Of a stretch of DNA of 64,000 nucleotides, positions 56,685-64,000 are shown piece by piece (within the stretch, counting starts at the first letter, position 1; each line of letters starts with the position of its first letter). This DNA is from Sinomonas sp. R1AF57. GTDB taxonomy: Bacteria > Actinomycetota > Actinomycetes > Actinomycetales > Micrococcaceae. The position numbers were made by a program, and so were the translations under genes. The DNA lies in the NCBI RefSeq assembly GCF_002224485.1, contig NZ_CP022463.1:2832105-2896104 (forward strand), in the 5' to 3' direction. The notes under the pieces are model-generated. The model searched no databases and was not told the origin of the DNA. It saw nothing but the letters and a program-made list of their open reading frames with translations.

Positions 56685-56861
56685 TTACATCGGGTCCGGC
56701 CAGTTGCCGATCATCGGGGTCGTCGAGCCGCCCTTGGCGGAGCCGGCGACCGGGCCGCTCACCGAGTCAGGCGAGTTGCCGATCGCGGTGGGAGCAACGG
56801 CAACCCCGGAGATCGCGAGAGAACCGGCCACGGCCAGGGCGGCAATGAGTTTCTTGAGCAT
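56685..56861 (-). CDS. Small secreted peptide precursor (candidate signalling peptide)
   Basis: A 58-residue pre-peptide: basic MLKK start, hydrophobic LIAALAVAGSLAISGVAVA, and a probable signal-peptidase site after AVA. The ~35-residue mature part begins PTAIGNSPDSVSG and ends STTPMIGNWPDPM, so the motif IGN-x-PD occurs twice. ATG 56861 is preferred: AAGGAC is seven bases upstream, while for ATG 56867 it is too close. It has its own near-consensus promoter, a palindrome at the predicted transcription start, and a perfect terminator. It faces the XRE-TPR regulator. No known family recognised. Confidence 0.75.
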   Translation of the reverse strand: MLKKLIAALAVAGSLAISGVAVAPTAIGNSPDSVSGPVAGSAKGGSTTPMIGNWPDPM

Positions 56862-56931
56862 GATCATGTCCTTGTGGGTTCATCCCGGGAGCGACCCGGG
56901 AAAGGGTGCGTGGATCGGGCAGAGCGTGCTT

Positions 56932-56945
56932 TGTCATGATTGACA
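56932..56945. promoter_or_regulatory. Palindrome at the predicted start of peptide-gene transcription
   Basis: TGTCA-TGAT-TGACA, five-base perfect arms, placed 5-19 bases downstream of the peptide promoter's -10 box. It is a candidate operator for the neighbouring XRE regulator. A further inverted repeat, TCCCGGG/CCCGGGA (56883-56901), lies in the leader just before the ribosome site. Confidence 0.5.
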
Positions 56946-56950
56946 CACCA

Positions 56951-56979
56951 AGTAAAATAATTTCCACATGGCCTGTCAA
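56951..56979 (-). promoter_or_regulatory. Promoter of the small peptide gene
   Basis: On the minus strand TTGACA (56979-56974), 17 bases, TTTACT (56956-56951), in the most AT-rich stretch of the region. The leader to ATG 56861 would be about 80 bases. High expression is likely. Confidence 0.7.
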
Positions 56980-57062
56980 GACGCGGCGGGGTCCGCGATG
57001 ATTGTCCATAGTAGAAGGTGTTGATGGCCGGTACGACCGGCGCCGGGGGCCAGGAGGACAGT

Positions 57063-58334
57063 GTGGGCAGTGGATTCGGCGAGAAGCTGCGCGCGGAGCG
57101 GCTCGAACGCGGGCTCACGCAGGCCGAACTCGGGAAAGACCTGTACTCGCCCAGCTACATCTCCCTGCTGGAGACCGGCCGCCGCGAGCCCACGGCCGAG
57201 GTGATCCAGGAGCTGGCCCGCAGGCTGCAGCTCGCGCCCAAGGCGCTCGAGGCCTGGAGCCAGCCTGTGAGCGCCAACGATGCCGAATACGTGCTGGCCG
57301 GCCTCTACGCGCGCCAGGCGTGGGACCTGAGGGACTACGCGCAGGCCGCGACCCACGCCGCCACCGCCGCCCAGTTCGCCCTCGAGGGGAAGAACAACAG
57401 CGCGTGGTGGAACATGACCTACATGCAGGCCGAGTGCCTCATGAAGCAGGGCGAGCTCGCGGAGTGCCAGCGGATCGTCCAGCACCTCCTCGAGCACCCG
57501 ATTGTCTCGGAATCCAAGGGCCTGGCCGTGCGCGCGCGCCAGATGCTCGCCGCCGTCTGCCACGGGCTCGGGCAGCTCGGGACCGCGATCGAGCACGCCC
57601 GCGAGGCGGTGCGGCTCGGCGCGCAGCTGCCGGCCGGCTCGACCATCTATGTCGGGGCGCTCCGCGCCCTCATCGGCGCCCTCGCGGAGAGCGGGAAGCT
57701 CGAGGAGGCGTGGGACCAGTGCCGCATCCTCGCAACGCTCATCGACGAGGACTCCATGGGCCAGCTCGCCGGCGAGGTCGAATGGGTGATCGGGAACGTC
57801 GCCTTCATGCGCGCCGACTACGAGGAGGGCGTCAAGCACCACGAGCGTGCGGCCAAGCTCCTCTCCCCCGCCAACGACATCGAGCTGTGGGCCCGGTTCA
57901 ACAAGGCCTCCGCGGCCGTCCGCCTCTCGGGCGGCATCATCGAGCCGGAAACCCTCGCGGCGATCGAGCGGGCGGAACTCGCCCTGAGCATCGTGGGCGG
58001 CTCGCGCACCGAGCAGCTCGAGGTGAACTTCATCCGCGCGCGCTGGCTCTACCTCAACGGGGAGATCTCGCGCGCCATCGAGATCCTGAAGTCGATCCAC
58101 GCCGAGAAGTCCGTGCTCGGGCGGCACACCGCCGGCGAGGTGGCACTGCTCTACGGGCGCGCACTCAAGGCCCTCGCCCGGAACGACGAGGCCCTCGAGA
58201 TGCTCAAGGACGCCCGCGAGCAGTTCAGCTACGCGGGCGCCTCGGACAAGGTCCAGCAGACCATGGACGCCATCCTCGAGATTCGCCTCGCCGAGCAGCG
58301 GGCCGAGAAGGGCGCCGTCTCGAACGGAAGCTGA
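57063..58334 (+). CDS. XRE-family HTH regulator with TPR-like helical domain
   Basis: A 423-residue protein. XRE HTH at residues ~3-65: GEKLRAERLERGLTQAELGK, PSYISLLETGRREPTAEVIQ, ELARRL. Residues ~85-410 are repeated helical pairs of TPR type (for example AAVCHGLGQLGTAIEHAREA, GEISRAIEILKSI, ALKALARNDEALEMLKDARE). This HTH plus TPR build is that of RRNPP peptide receptors (PlcR, Rgg, NprR, AimR). GTG 57063 has AGGAGG five bases upstream; ATG 57024 and TTG 57018 are in-frame alternatives. It is divergent from the small secreted-peptide gene, its candidate ligand or target. Confidence 0.85.
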   Translation: MGSGFGEKLRAERLERGLTQAELGKDLYSPSYISLLETGRREPTAEVIQELARRLQLAPKALEAWSQPVSANDAEYVLAGLYARQAWDLRDYAQAATHAATAAQFALEGKNNSAWWNMTYMQAECLMKQGELAECQRIVQHLLEHPIVSESKGLAVRARQMLAAVCHGLGQLGTAIEHAREAVRLGAQLPAGSTIYVGALRALIGALAESGKLEEAWDQCRILATLIDEDSMGQLAGEVEWVIGNVAFMRADYEEGVKHHERAAKLLSPANDIELWARFNKASAAVRLSGGIIEPETLAAIERAELALSIVGGSRTEQLEVNFIRARWLYLNGEISRAIEILKSIHAEKSVLGRHTAGEVALLYGRALKALARNDEALEMLKDAREQFSYAGASDKVQQTMDAILEIRLAEQRAEKGAVSNGS

Positions 58335-58394
58335 GCGCCTCTGCCGGGCACGCGTCCCGGCGGACGCGTCAGGCGCCCGGTCTGCGCAGGCGCG

Positions 58395-59306
58395 TCACGC
58401 GAACCTGCGGCCCGTGAGCTTCTCGTAGGCCTCGACATAGCGGGCGCGGGTGCGCTCGACGACGGCGGCCGGCAGCGCGGGCGGCTCCTGGCCGGAGGCA
58501 CGGTCCCACCCGGACTCGGCCGAGGTGAGCCAGTCCCGGACGTACTGCTTGTCGAACGAGGGCTGCGCCTTCCCCGGCTCCCAGGTCTCGGAGTCCCAGA
58601 AGCGCGACGAGTCCGGCGTGAGCACCTCGTCGCCGAGGGTGATGTACCCGGTCACCGGGTCGAGGCCGAACTCCACCTTCGTGTCCGCGAGGATGATGCC
58701 CCGCTCACGGGCGATCTTCTCGGCTTCCCGGTAGATCTCGAGGGTGAGGTCGCGCAGCTGGGCGGCGGCGTCGTCGCCCACCATCCCCGTCACGTCCTCG
58801 TAGGTGATGTTCTCGTCGTGCTCCCCGACGGCGGCCTTGGCCGACGGCGTGAAGATGGCCTCGGGCAGGCGCGAGCCGTCCACGAGCCCGGCGGGCAGCG
58901 GGATCTCGCAGACCGTGCCGGATTCGCGGTACTCGGCGAGGCCGGATCCCGTGAGGTAGCCGCGCGCGATGCACTCCACGGGGTACATCTCGAGCCGGCG
59001 GCAGACCATGGCACGGCCCTCGACCTCCGCGGGGACGCCGTCCTCGGCGGTCGAGCCGAGCACGTGGTTGGCCACGTTGAGCTGGTCGAACCACCACAGG
59101 CTCAGCTGGGTGAGGATGCGGCCCTTGTCCGGGATGGTGCTGGCGAGCACGAAGTCGTAGGCGGAGATGCGGTCGCTCGCGACGACGAGGACGCGGTCGC
59201 TCTCGCCCGGCCCGGAGTCCGCCGGCTCGTACAGGTCGCGGACCTTGCCGGAGTAGACGTGGCGCCACCCCGGGAGATCGAGCGTCTCGGTCTGGTAGCC
59301 GGCCAT
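58395..59306 (-). CDS. purC: Phosphoribosylaminoimidazole-succinocarboxamide synthase
   Basis: A 303-residue SAICAR synthetase of purine synthesis (CAIR + Asp + ATP). Seen: HVYSGKVRDLYEPAD, LVVASDRISAYDFVLASTIP, PVECIARGYLTGSGLAEY, ADTKVEFGLDPVTG, GDEVLTPDSSRFWD and KQYVRDWL. The ATG at 59306 shares a base with the TGA of purD (TGATG), and a GTG at 59309 is also possible. Two-gene purD-purC operon. Confidence 0.96.
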   Translation of the reverse strand: MAGYQTETLDLPGWRHVYSGKVRDLYEPADSGPGESDRVLVVASDRISAYDFVLASTIPDKGRILTQLSLWWFDQLNVANHVLGSTAEDGVPAEVEGRAMVCRRLEMYPVECIARGYLTGSGLAEYRESGTVCEIPLPAGLVDGSRLPEAIFTPSAKAAVGEHDENITYEDVTGMVGDDAAAQLRDLTLEIYREAEKIARERGIILADTKVEFGLDPVTGYITLGDEVLTPDSSRFWDSETWEPGKAQPSFDKQYVRDWLTSAESGWDRASGQEPPALPAAVVERTRARYVEAYEKLTGRRFA

Positions 59307-60628
59307 CACTCGGCCCCCGTCCCGGCAGCACCGGACTCCACCGGATTGCGCCCACCCGGCACGGTGATCTCACCGCGCTCGGCCTTGGCGGCGATGTCCG
59401 TGCGGTACTGGCCGCCGTCGAGCTCGAGCTGGGCGATGCCCTCGTACGCCCGCTGGCGCGCCTGGGCCAGTCCGTCCCTGAGGGCGACGACCGCGAGGAC
59501 CCGACCACCCGAGGAGACGACCTTGCCGGCGTCGTTGAGCTTCGTCCCCGCGTGGAGCACATGCACCCCCTCGAGCGCGTTGGCCTTCTTCAGGCCGCGG
59601 ATGCGGTCGCCCGTGCGGGGCGTGTCGGGGTAGTCCTTCGAGGCGAGCACGACGGCGACCGCGGTCTCGGGCGCCCAGCGCAGCTCCTCGGCCCGGTCCA
59701 GCCGCCCGGTCGCGGCCGCGAGCAGGAGCCCACCGAGCGGCGTCGTGAGCCGGGCGAGCACGGCCTGGGTCTCCGGGTCGCCGAAGCGCGCGTTGAACTC
59801 GATCACGCGCGTGCCGCGGGAGGTGAGCGCGAGGCCGCAGTAGAGGACGCCCACGAACGGGGTCCCGCGCTTGGCCATCTCGTCCACGGTGGGCTGGGCG
59901 ACGCGCTCGACCACCTCGTCGACGAGGCCCTCGGGGGCCCACTCGAGCGGGCTGTAGGCGCCCATGCCGCCGGTGTTGGGGCCTTCGTCGTTGTCGAAGA
60001 TCCGCTTGAAGTCCTGGGCGGGAGCGAGCGGGACCACGGTCGAGCCGTCCGAGAGGACGAAGAGGGAGACCTCGGGCCCGTCGAGGAACTCCTCGATCAC
60101 CACCGAGCCGCCGGCGTCGAAGCAGGCCTGGGCGTGGGCGAGCGCCGCGTCACGGTCCGAGGTCACGACGACGCCCTTGCCAGCGGCGAGCCCGTCGTCC
60201 TTGACGACGTAGGGGGCGCCGAACGCGTCGAGGGCGTCAGCGGCCTCCTGGGCATTCACGGCCACGCGCGCCATCGCTGTCGGGACTCCGGCCTCGGCCA
60301 TGACCTGCTTGGCGAAGGACTTCGAGGCCTCGAGCTGCGCCGCGGCCCGGCTCGGGCCGAAGACCGGGATACCGGCCGCGCGGACGGCATCGGAGACCCC
60401 GGCGGCCAGTGGCGCCTCGGGGCCGACCACCACGAGGTCGACGCCGAGCTCCTGGGCGAGGGCCGTGACGGCCTCGGGGCTGTTGGCGTCGATGGGGTGC
60501 ACGGGGACGTCCTGCGCGATTCCGGCGTTGCCGGGCGCCGCGTGGACCTCGGAGACGCCCGGGTCGGCGAGGAGGGAGCGGACAATGGCGTGTTCGCGGC
60601 CACCCGGGCCGATCACGAGAACCTTCAC
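59306..60628 (-). CDS. purD: Phosphoribosylamine--glycine ligase
   Basis: A 440-residue GAR synthetase of purine synthesis. Seen: VKVLVIGPGGREHAIVRSLL, VVVGPEAPLAAGVSDAVRAA, VVKDDGLAAGKGVVVTSD, IEEFLDGPEVSLFVLSDGST, DEGPNTGGMGAYSPLEW and VIEFNARFGDPETQAVL. GTG 60628 gives the conserved N-terminus; codons upstream of it run into the asparaginase promoter. Co-transcribed with purC. Confidence 0.96.
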   Translation of the reverse strand: MKVLVIGPGGREHAIVRSLLADPGVSEVHAAPGNAGIAQDVPVHPIDANSPEAVTALAQELGVDLVVVGPEAPLAAGVSDAVRAAGIPVFGPSRAAAQLEASKSFAKQVMAEAGVPTAMARVAVNAQEAADALDAFGAPYVVKDDGLAAGKGVVVTSDRDAALAHAQACFDAGGSVVIEEFLDGPEVSLFVLSDGSTVVPLAPAQDFKRIFDNDEGPNTGGMGAYSPLEWAPEGLVDEVVERVAQPTVDEMAKRGTPFVGVLYCGLALTSRGTRVIEFNARFGDPETQAVLARLTTPLGGLLLAAATGRLDRAEELRWAPETAVAVVLASKDYPDTPRTGDRIRGLKKANALEGVHVLHAGTKLNDAGKVVSSGGRVLAVVALRDGLAQARQRAYEGIAQLELDGGQYRTDIAAKAERGEITVPGGRNPVESGAAGTGAE

Positions 60629-60662
60629 GCCCCCAAGGGTATCCCGACCATAGACTGTCGCC

Positions 60663-61673
60663 ATGGCCTCTCACGCAACCTTCGCGGCGGACGACGCGGT
60701 CGAGCTCGCCGTGATCGAGCGCAGCGGCTTCATCGAGTCGCGGCACCTCGGCGCGGGCGTCGTGGTCGCCGGGGACGGCAGCGTCGTGACCGAGCTGGGC
60801 GACATCCGCAGCCCGATCCTCGCCCGGTCCACGCTCAAGCCGTTCCAGGCGCTCGCCTCCATGATCTCGGGGGTCCCACTGAGGGGCAGCCAGGTGGCGC
60901 TCGCGTGCGCCTCGCACACCGGCTCGCTGGACCACATGGACGTCGTGGAGGGAATGCTGCACGCCGCGGGCCTGCGTGAGGACGACCTCCTCTGCCCGGC
61001 CGACTGGCCGGCCGACGAGAACGCCCGCGCGTGGCTTGTCCGCGCGGGCCAGGGGCGGCGCAAGCTGGCCTACAACTGCTCCGGCAAGCACGCGGCGTTC
61101 CTCTGGGCGTGTGTGGAGAACGGATGGGACCGGCGCAGCTACCTCGAGCCGAACCACCCCCTCCAGCACCGGGTCCGGGCCACCATCGAGGAGTATGCCG
61201 AGGAGCTCATCGCCCACCTGGGGATCGACGGATGCGGCGCGCCGGTGGCCGCCCTCTCGCTGCAGGGCCTGGCCAGGGCGTACTCGAAGCTCGCGAAGGC
61301 CCCGGGAGACCCCGGGGCGAACGCCCGGGCGGCCACGGTCGCGACCTCGATGCTCGACTACCCGTGGGCCGTCCAGGGCCGCGACAGGGAGAACACCGTG
61401 GTCATGGAGGAGCTCGGGATCCTGGCCAAGATCGGGGCCGAGGGCGTCCTCGTGCTCGCGACCCCGCAGGGAGCCGCCGCCGCGGTCAAGGTCCTCGACG
61501 GCAGCCTCCGCGCCACGACGCTCGTGGGCCTGACCATGCTCGCCGCCGCCGACGCCGTGGATGTCCCCGAGGTCGCCCGCGTCCTCGAACGCGTCGTCGA
61601 ACCCGTCATGGGCGGCGGGCGCCAGGTGGGCCGCATCCGCCTCGGGCGCGCCGTCTCGGCGCTGCTGGACTAG
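60663..61673 (+). CDS. L-asparaginase, class 3 (Rhizobium AnsA-like)
   Basis: A 336-residue asparaginase of the serine-beta-lactamase-like class rather than the AnsA/AnsB type. Seen: [17 protein letters not shown] (Ser-x-x-Lys pair), [39 protein letters not shown] (second Ser-x-Lys and the zinc-binding Cys/Lys region), [19 protein letters not shown] and VGRIRLG. It converts Asn to Asp and ammonia. TAGACT (60651-60656) lies six bases before the ATG, so the mRNA is likely leaderless. Divergent from purD by 34 bp. Confidence 0.88.
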   Translation: MASHATFAADDAVELAVIERSGFIESRHLGAGVVVAGDGSVVTELGDIRSPILARSTLKPFQALASMISGVPLRGSQVALACASHTGSLDHMDVVEGMLHAAGLREDDLLCPADWPADENARAWLVRAGQGRRKLAYNCSGKHAAFLWACVENGWDRRSYLEPNHPLQHRVRATIEEYAEELIAHLGIDGCGAPVAALSLQGLARAYSKLAKAPGDPGANARAATVATSMLDYPWAVQGRDRENTVVMEELGILAKIGAEGVLVLATPQGAAAAVKVLDGSLRATTLVGLTMLAAADAVDVPEVARVLERVVEPVMGGGRQVGRIRLGRAVSALLD

Positions 61674-61687
61674 GAGGACCGACGCAC

Positions 61688-62095
61688 ATGGCTGTCCGAC
61701 GCAGGATCGCGCACGACGCCGGGCGCGCCGCCGTCGCCGACTGGCGCGCCGCGCGCTCGGGCGACGGCAGCGGGGAAGGCGACCAGGGCGCCGTCGTGCG
61801 CGGGACCGTTCCCCGGCAGACGCTCGCGACGGCGGTGCGCTACCTCCTCGAGGAGCTCGCCGAGCGGGCCCCGGGGAACTCGGTCGAGGTGCGGGTGCCG
61901 CCGTTCGGGGTCGCGCAGTGCGTCGAGGGGCCGCGGCACACGCGCGGCACTCCCCCGAACGTGGTGGAGACCGACGCCGACACGTGGCTCGCGCTCGCAA
62001 CCGGGGCCCAGACATGGCCCGAGGCGCTGGCGTCCGGGAAGCTCAGCGCCTCGGGCATCAGGACGGACCTGAGCGAGTTCCTGCCGCTCGCGTAG
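61688..62095 (+). CDS. Sterol carrier family protein
   Basis: A 135-residue actinobacterial protein of the sterol-carrier-like family: a basic N-terminus ([20 protein letters not shown]), then [59 protein letters not shown] and the [15 protein letters not shown] end, which matches the SCP2-like/MDMPI C-terminal pattern. Probably binds a small hydrophobic ligand; role unknown. It follows the asparaginase gene by 14 bp with GGAGG between, so they are co-transcribed. Confidence 0.82.
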   Translation: MAVRRRIAHDAGRAAVADWRAARSGDGSGEGDQGAVVRGTVPRQTLATAVRYLLEELAERAPGNSVEVRVPPFGVAQCVEGPRHTRGTPPNVVETDADTWLALATGAQTWPEALASGKLSASGIRTDLSEFLPLA

Positions 62096-62863
62096 CTACC
62101 CGCGGCCGACGAAGGGCATGCCCGCGGCCGTGATGAGCAGGTTCCCGACCGTCGCCTCCGGGGGAAGCGACGCCATGAACGCGACGGCCTTCGCGGCCTC
62201 CTCGACGGCGAACGTGGGCTCGACCCGCCGCGTGCCGTCGGCCTGGAGGGCGCCCTCGCCGACGCCGAGCGTCGTCATGATCTCGGTACGGGTGTTGCCG
62301 ATGTCGATCTGCCCGCAGCTGATCCCGTAGGGGCGGCCGTCGAGCTCGACGCTCTTGGTCAGGCCCGTGATGGCGTGCTTCGTCGTGGTGTACGCGACGG
62401 ACCGGGGCCGCGGGCTGTGCGCGGAGATCGAGCCGTTGTTGATGATCCTGCCGCCCTGGGGCTCCTGCGCCTTCATCACGCGGAACGCCGCGGCCGCGCA
62501 CAGGAAGCTCCCCGTGAGGTTCACGGCGAGGGTCGACTCCCAGCCGGCGAGGTCGATCTCGCCCACATCCCCGGCGGGCCCGAACGTCCCGGCGTTGTTG
62601 AAGAGGACGTCCACGCGGCCGAAAGCGGCCTTCGTCTCGGCGAAGAGGCGTTCGACGTCGTCGGGCCGGGTCACGTCGCAGGGCACGACGAGCACGCGGC
62701 CGGGAGCAGGGACGGCAGCCGCCGTCTCGCGGAGCTGCGCCTCTCGGCGCCCGGCGAGCGCCACGCTCCAGCCCTCGGCGAGCAGCCGGCGGGCGACCGC
62801 TCGCCCGATCCCGCTTCCCGCGCCCGTCACGACGGCCACACGGGACCCCGCGGTGTCTGTCAT
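62096..62863 (-). CDS. SDR-family oxidoreductase
   Basis: A 255-residue classical short-chain dehydrogenase. Seen: [20 protein letters not shown] (TGxxxGIG cofactor motif), [29 protein letters not shown] (NNAG), and the catalytic Ser/Tyr/Lys in [20 protein letters not shown] followed by Lys. The GRR after strand 2 suggests NADP(H). Substrate unknown. It is divergent from aceE; 158 bp with a perfect palindrome lie between. Confidence 0.9.
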   Translation of the reverse strand: MTDTAGSRVAVVTGAGSGIGRAVARRLLAEGWSVALAGRREAQLRETAAAVPAPGRVLVVPCDVTRPDDVERLFAETKAAFGRVDVLFNNAGTFGPAGDVGEIDLAGWESTLAVNLTGSFLCAAAAFRVMKAQEPQGGRIINNGSISAHSPRPRSVAYTTTKHAITGLTKSVELDGRPYGISCGQIDIGNTRTEIMTTLGVGEGALQADGTRRVEPTFAVEEAAKAVAFMASLPPEATVGNLLITAAGMPFVGRG

Positions 62864-62940
62864 CGTTTGTCTCCGTTCGTCGCGAATTTGACGGGCATCA
62901 CGTCAGGACGCCAGTCTAGTTTCACATCGTAGTATTTGGG

Positions 62941-62955
62941 TTCCGTATTACGGAA
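62941..62955. promoter_or_regulatory. Perfect palindrome upstream of aceE
   Basis: TTCCGTA-T-TACGGAA, seven-base perfect arms in an AT-rich patch, 68 bp before the aceE start and 78 bp before the divergent SDR gene. A likely operator for a regulator of pyruvate dehydrogenase; which one is unknown. Confidence 0.55.
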
Positions 62956-63022
62956 TTTTGGGGATGACGAGGTCCCCCCAGACTCCGCGCGCACCACCTG
63001 AGCGCGCAGAAAGAGGTTGGAC

Positions 63023-64000
<978 letters not shown>

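Overview
The window is very GC-rich (third codon positions almost all G/C) and gene-dense. It has ATGA/GTGA start-stop overlaps and many start codons that follow a TANNNT -10 box with no room for a ribosome site. Gene content and order fit an actinobacterium of the Micrococcaceae (Arthrobacter/Sinomonas type). As I recall the Mycobacterium tuberculosis map, the order topA, DUF1998 helicase, Tad/Ssd cluster, acs, Nudix, nth, marP, crp, ponA2, metallophosphoesterase, and separately ppx, TIM-barrel isomerase, proC, matches conserved blocks there. I see no insertion sequence, prophage, integrase, CRISPR array or rRNA. The species is not identified.

0-7.2 kb: the 3' end of a LacI-type regulator, a GAF-ANTAR protein, a small P-loop kinase, a YihY membrane protein, and a ketoacid CoA-transferase pair (scoA, scoB). 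The pair is followed by a thiolase remnant and faces an IclR regulator; matched operators sit at both promoters. 7.2-16.6 kb: an ArsR regulator, AcuC deacetylase, TrkH/TrkA potassium uptake, family-5 uracil-DNA glycosylase, two alpha/beta hydrolases facing a degenerate HD-GYP/LuxR regulator, and proC. 16.7-17.03 kb is non-coding but strongly structured: two tandem RNA-like elements share one 5' core, and each has a hairpin with a six-C loop. 17-29.5 kb: sugar isomerase, Ppx/GppA, SseB-like protein, topoisomerase I, ArsR regulator, methyltransferase, lipoprotein, TrhO, GNAT and an MrfA-like helicase.

29.6-34.7 kb is a compact Tad/Flp pilus operon on the minus strand (ssd, tadA, tadB, tadC, a DUF4244 pilin-like protein, two TadE/G-like minor pilins). 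34.8-49.6 kb carries a PolA-like polymerase, CoA-type Nudix, nth, a membrane protein, acs, aroQ, marP, crp, a second Nudix, ridA, a 52-codon DUF4177 gene, ponA2 and a metallophosphoesterase. 49.7-53.5 kb is an asymmetric heterodimeric ABC exporter, followed by tRNA-Pro(CGG). 53.8-56.5 kb is a P-type ATPase gene cut by an in-frame TGA near its 5' end.

56.6-58.3 kb holds the most interesting candidate system. A 58-residue pre-peptide with a Sec signal and a duplicated IGNxPD motif has its own promoter, palindrome and terminator. It diverges from an XRE-HTH plus TPR-helical regulator. This is the layout of peptide-pheromone (RRNPP-type) circuits known in Firmicutes. The window ends with purC/purD, a class-3 asparaginase, a sterol-carrier-like protein, an SDR oxidoreductase and the 5' part of aceE.
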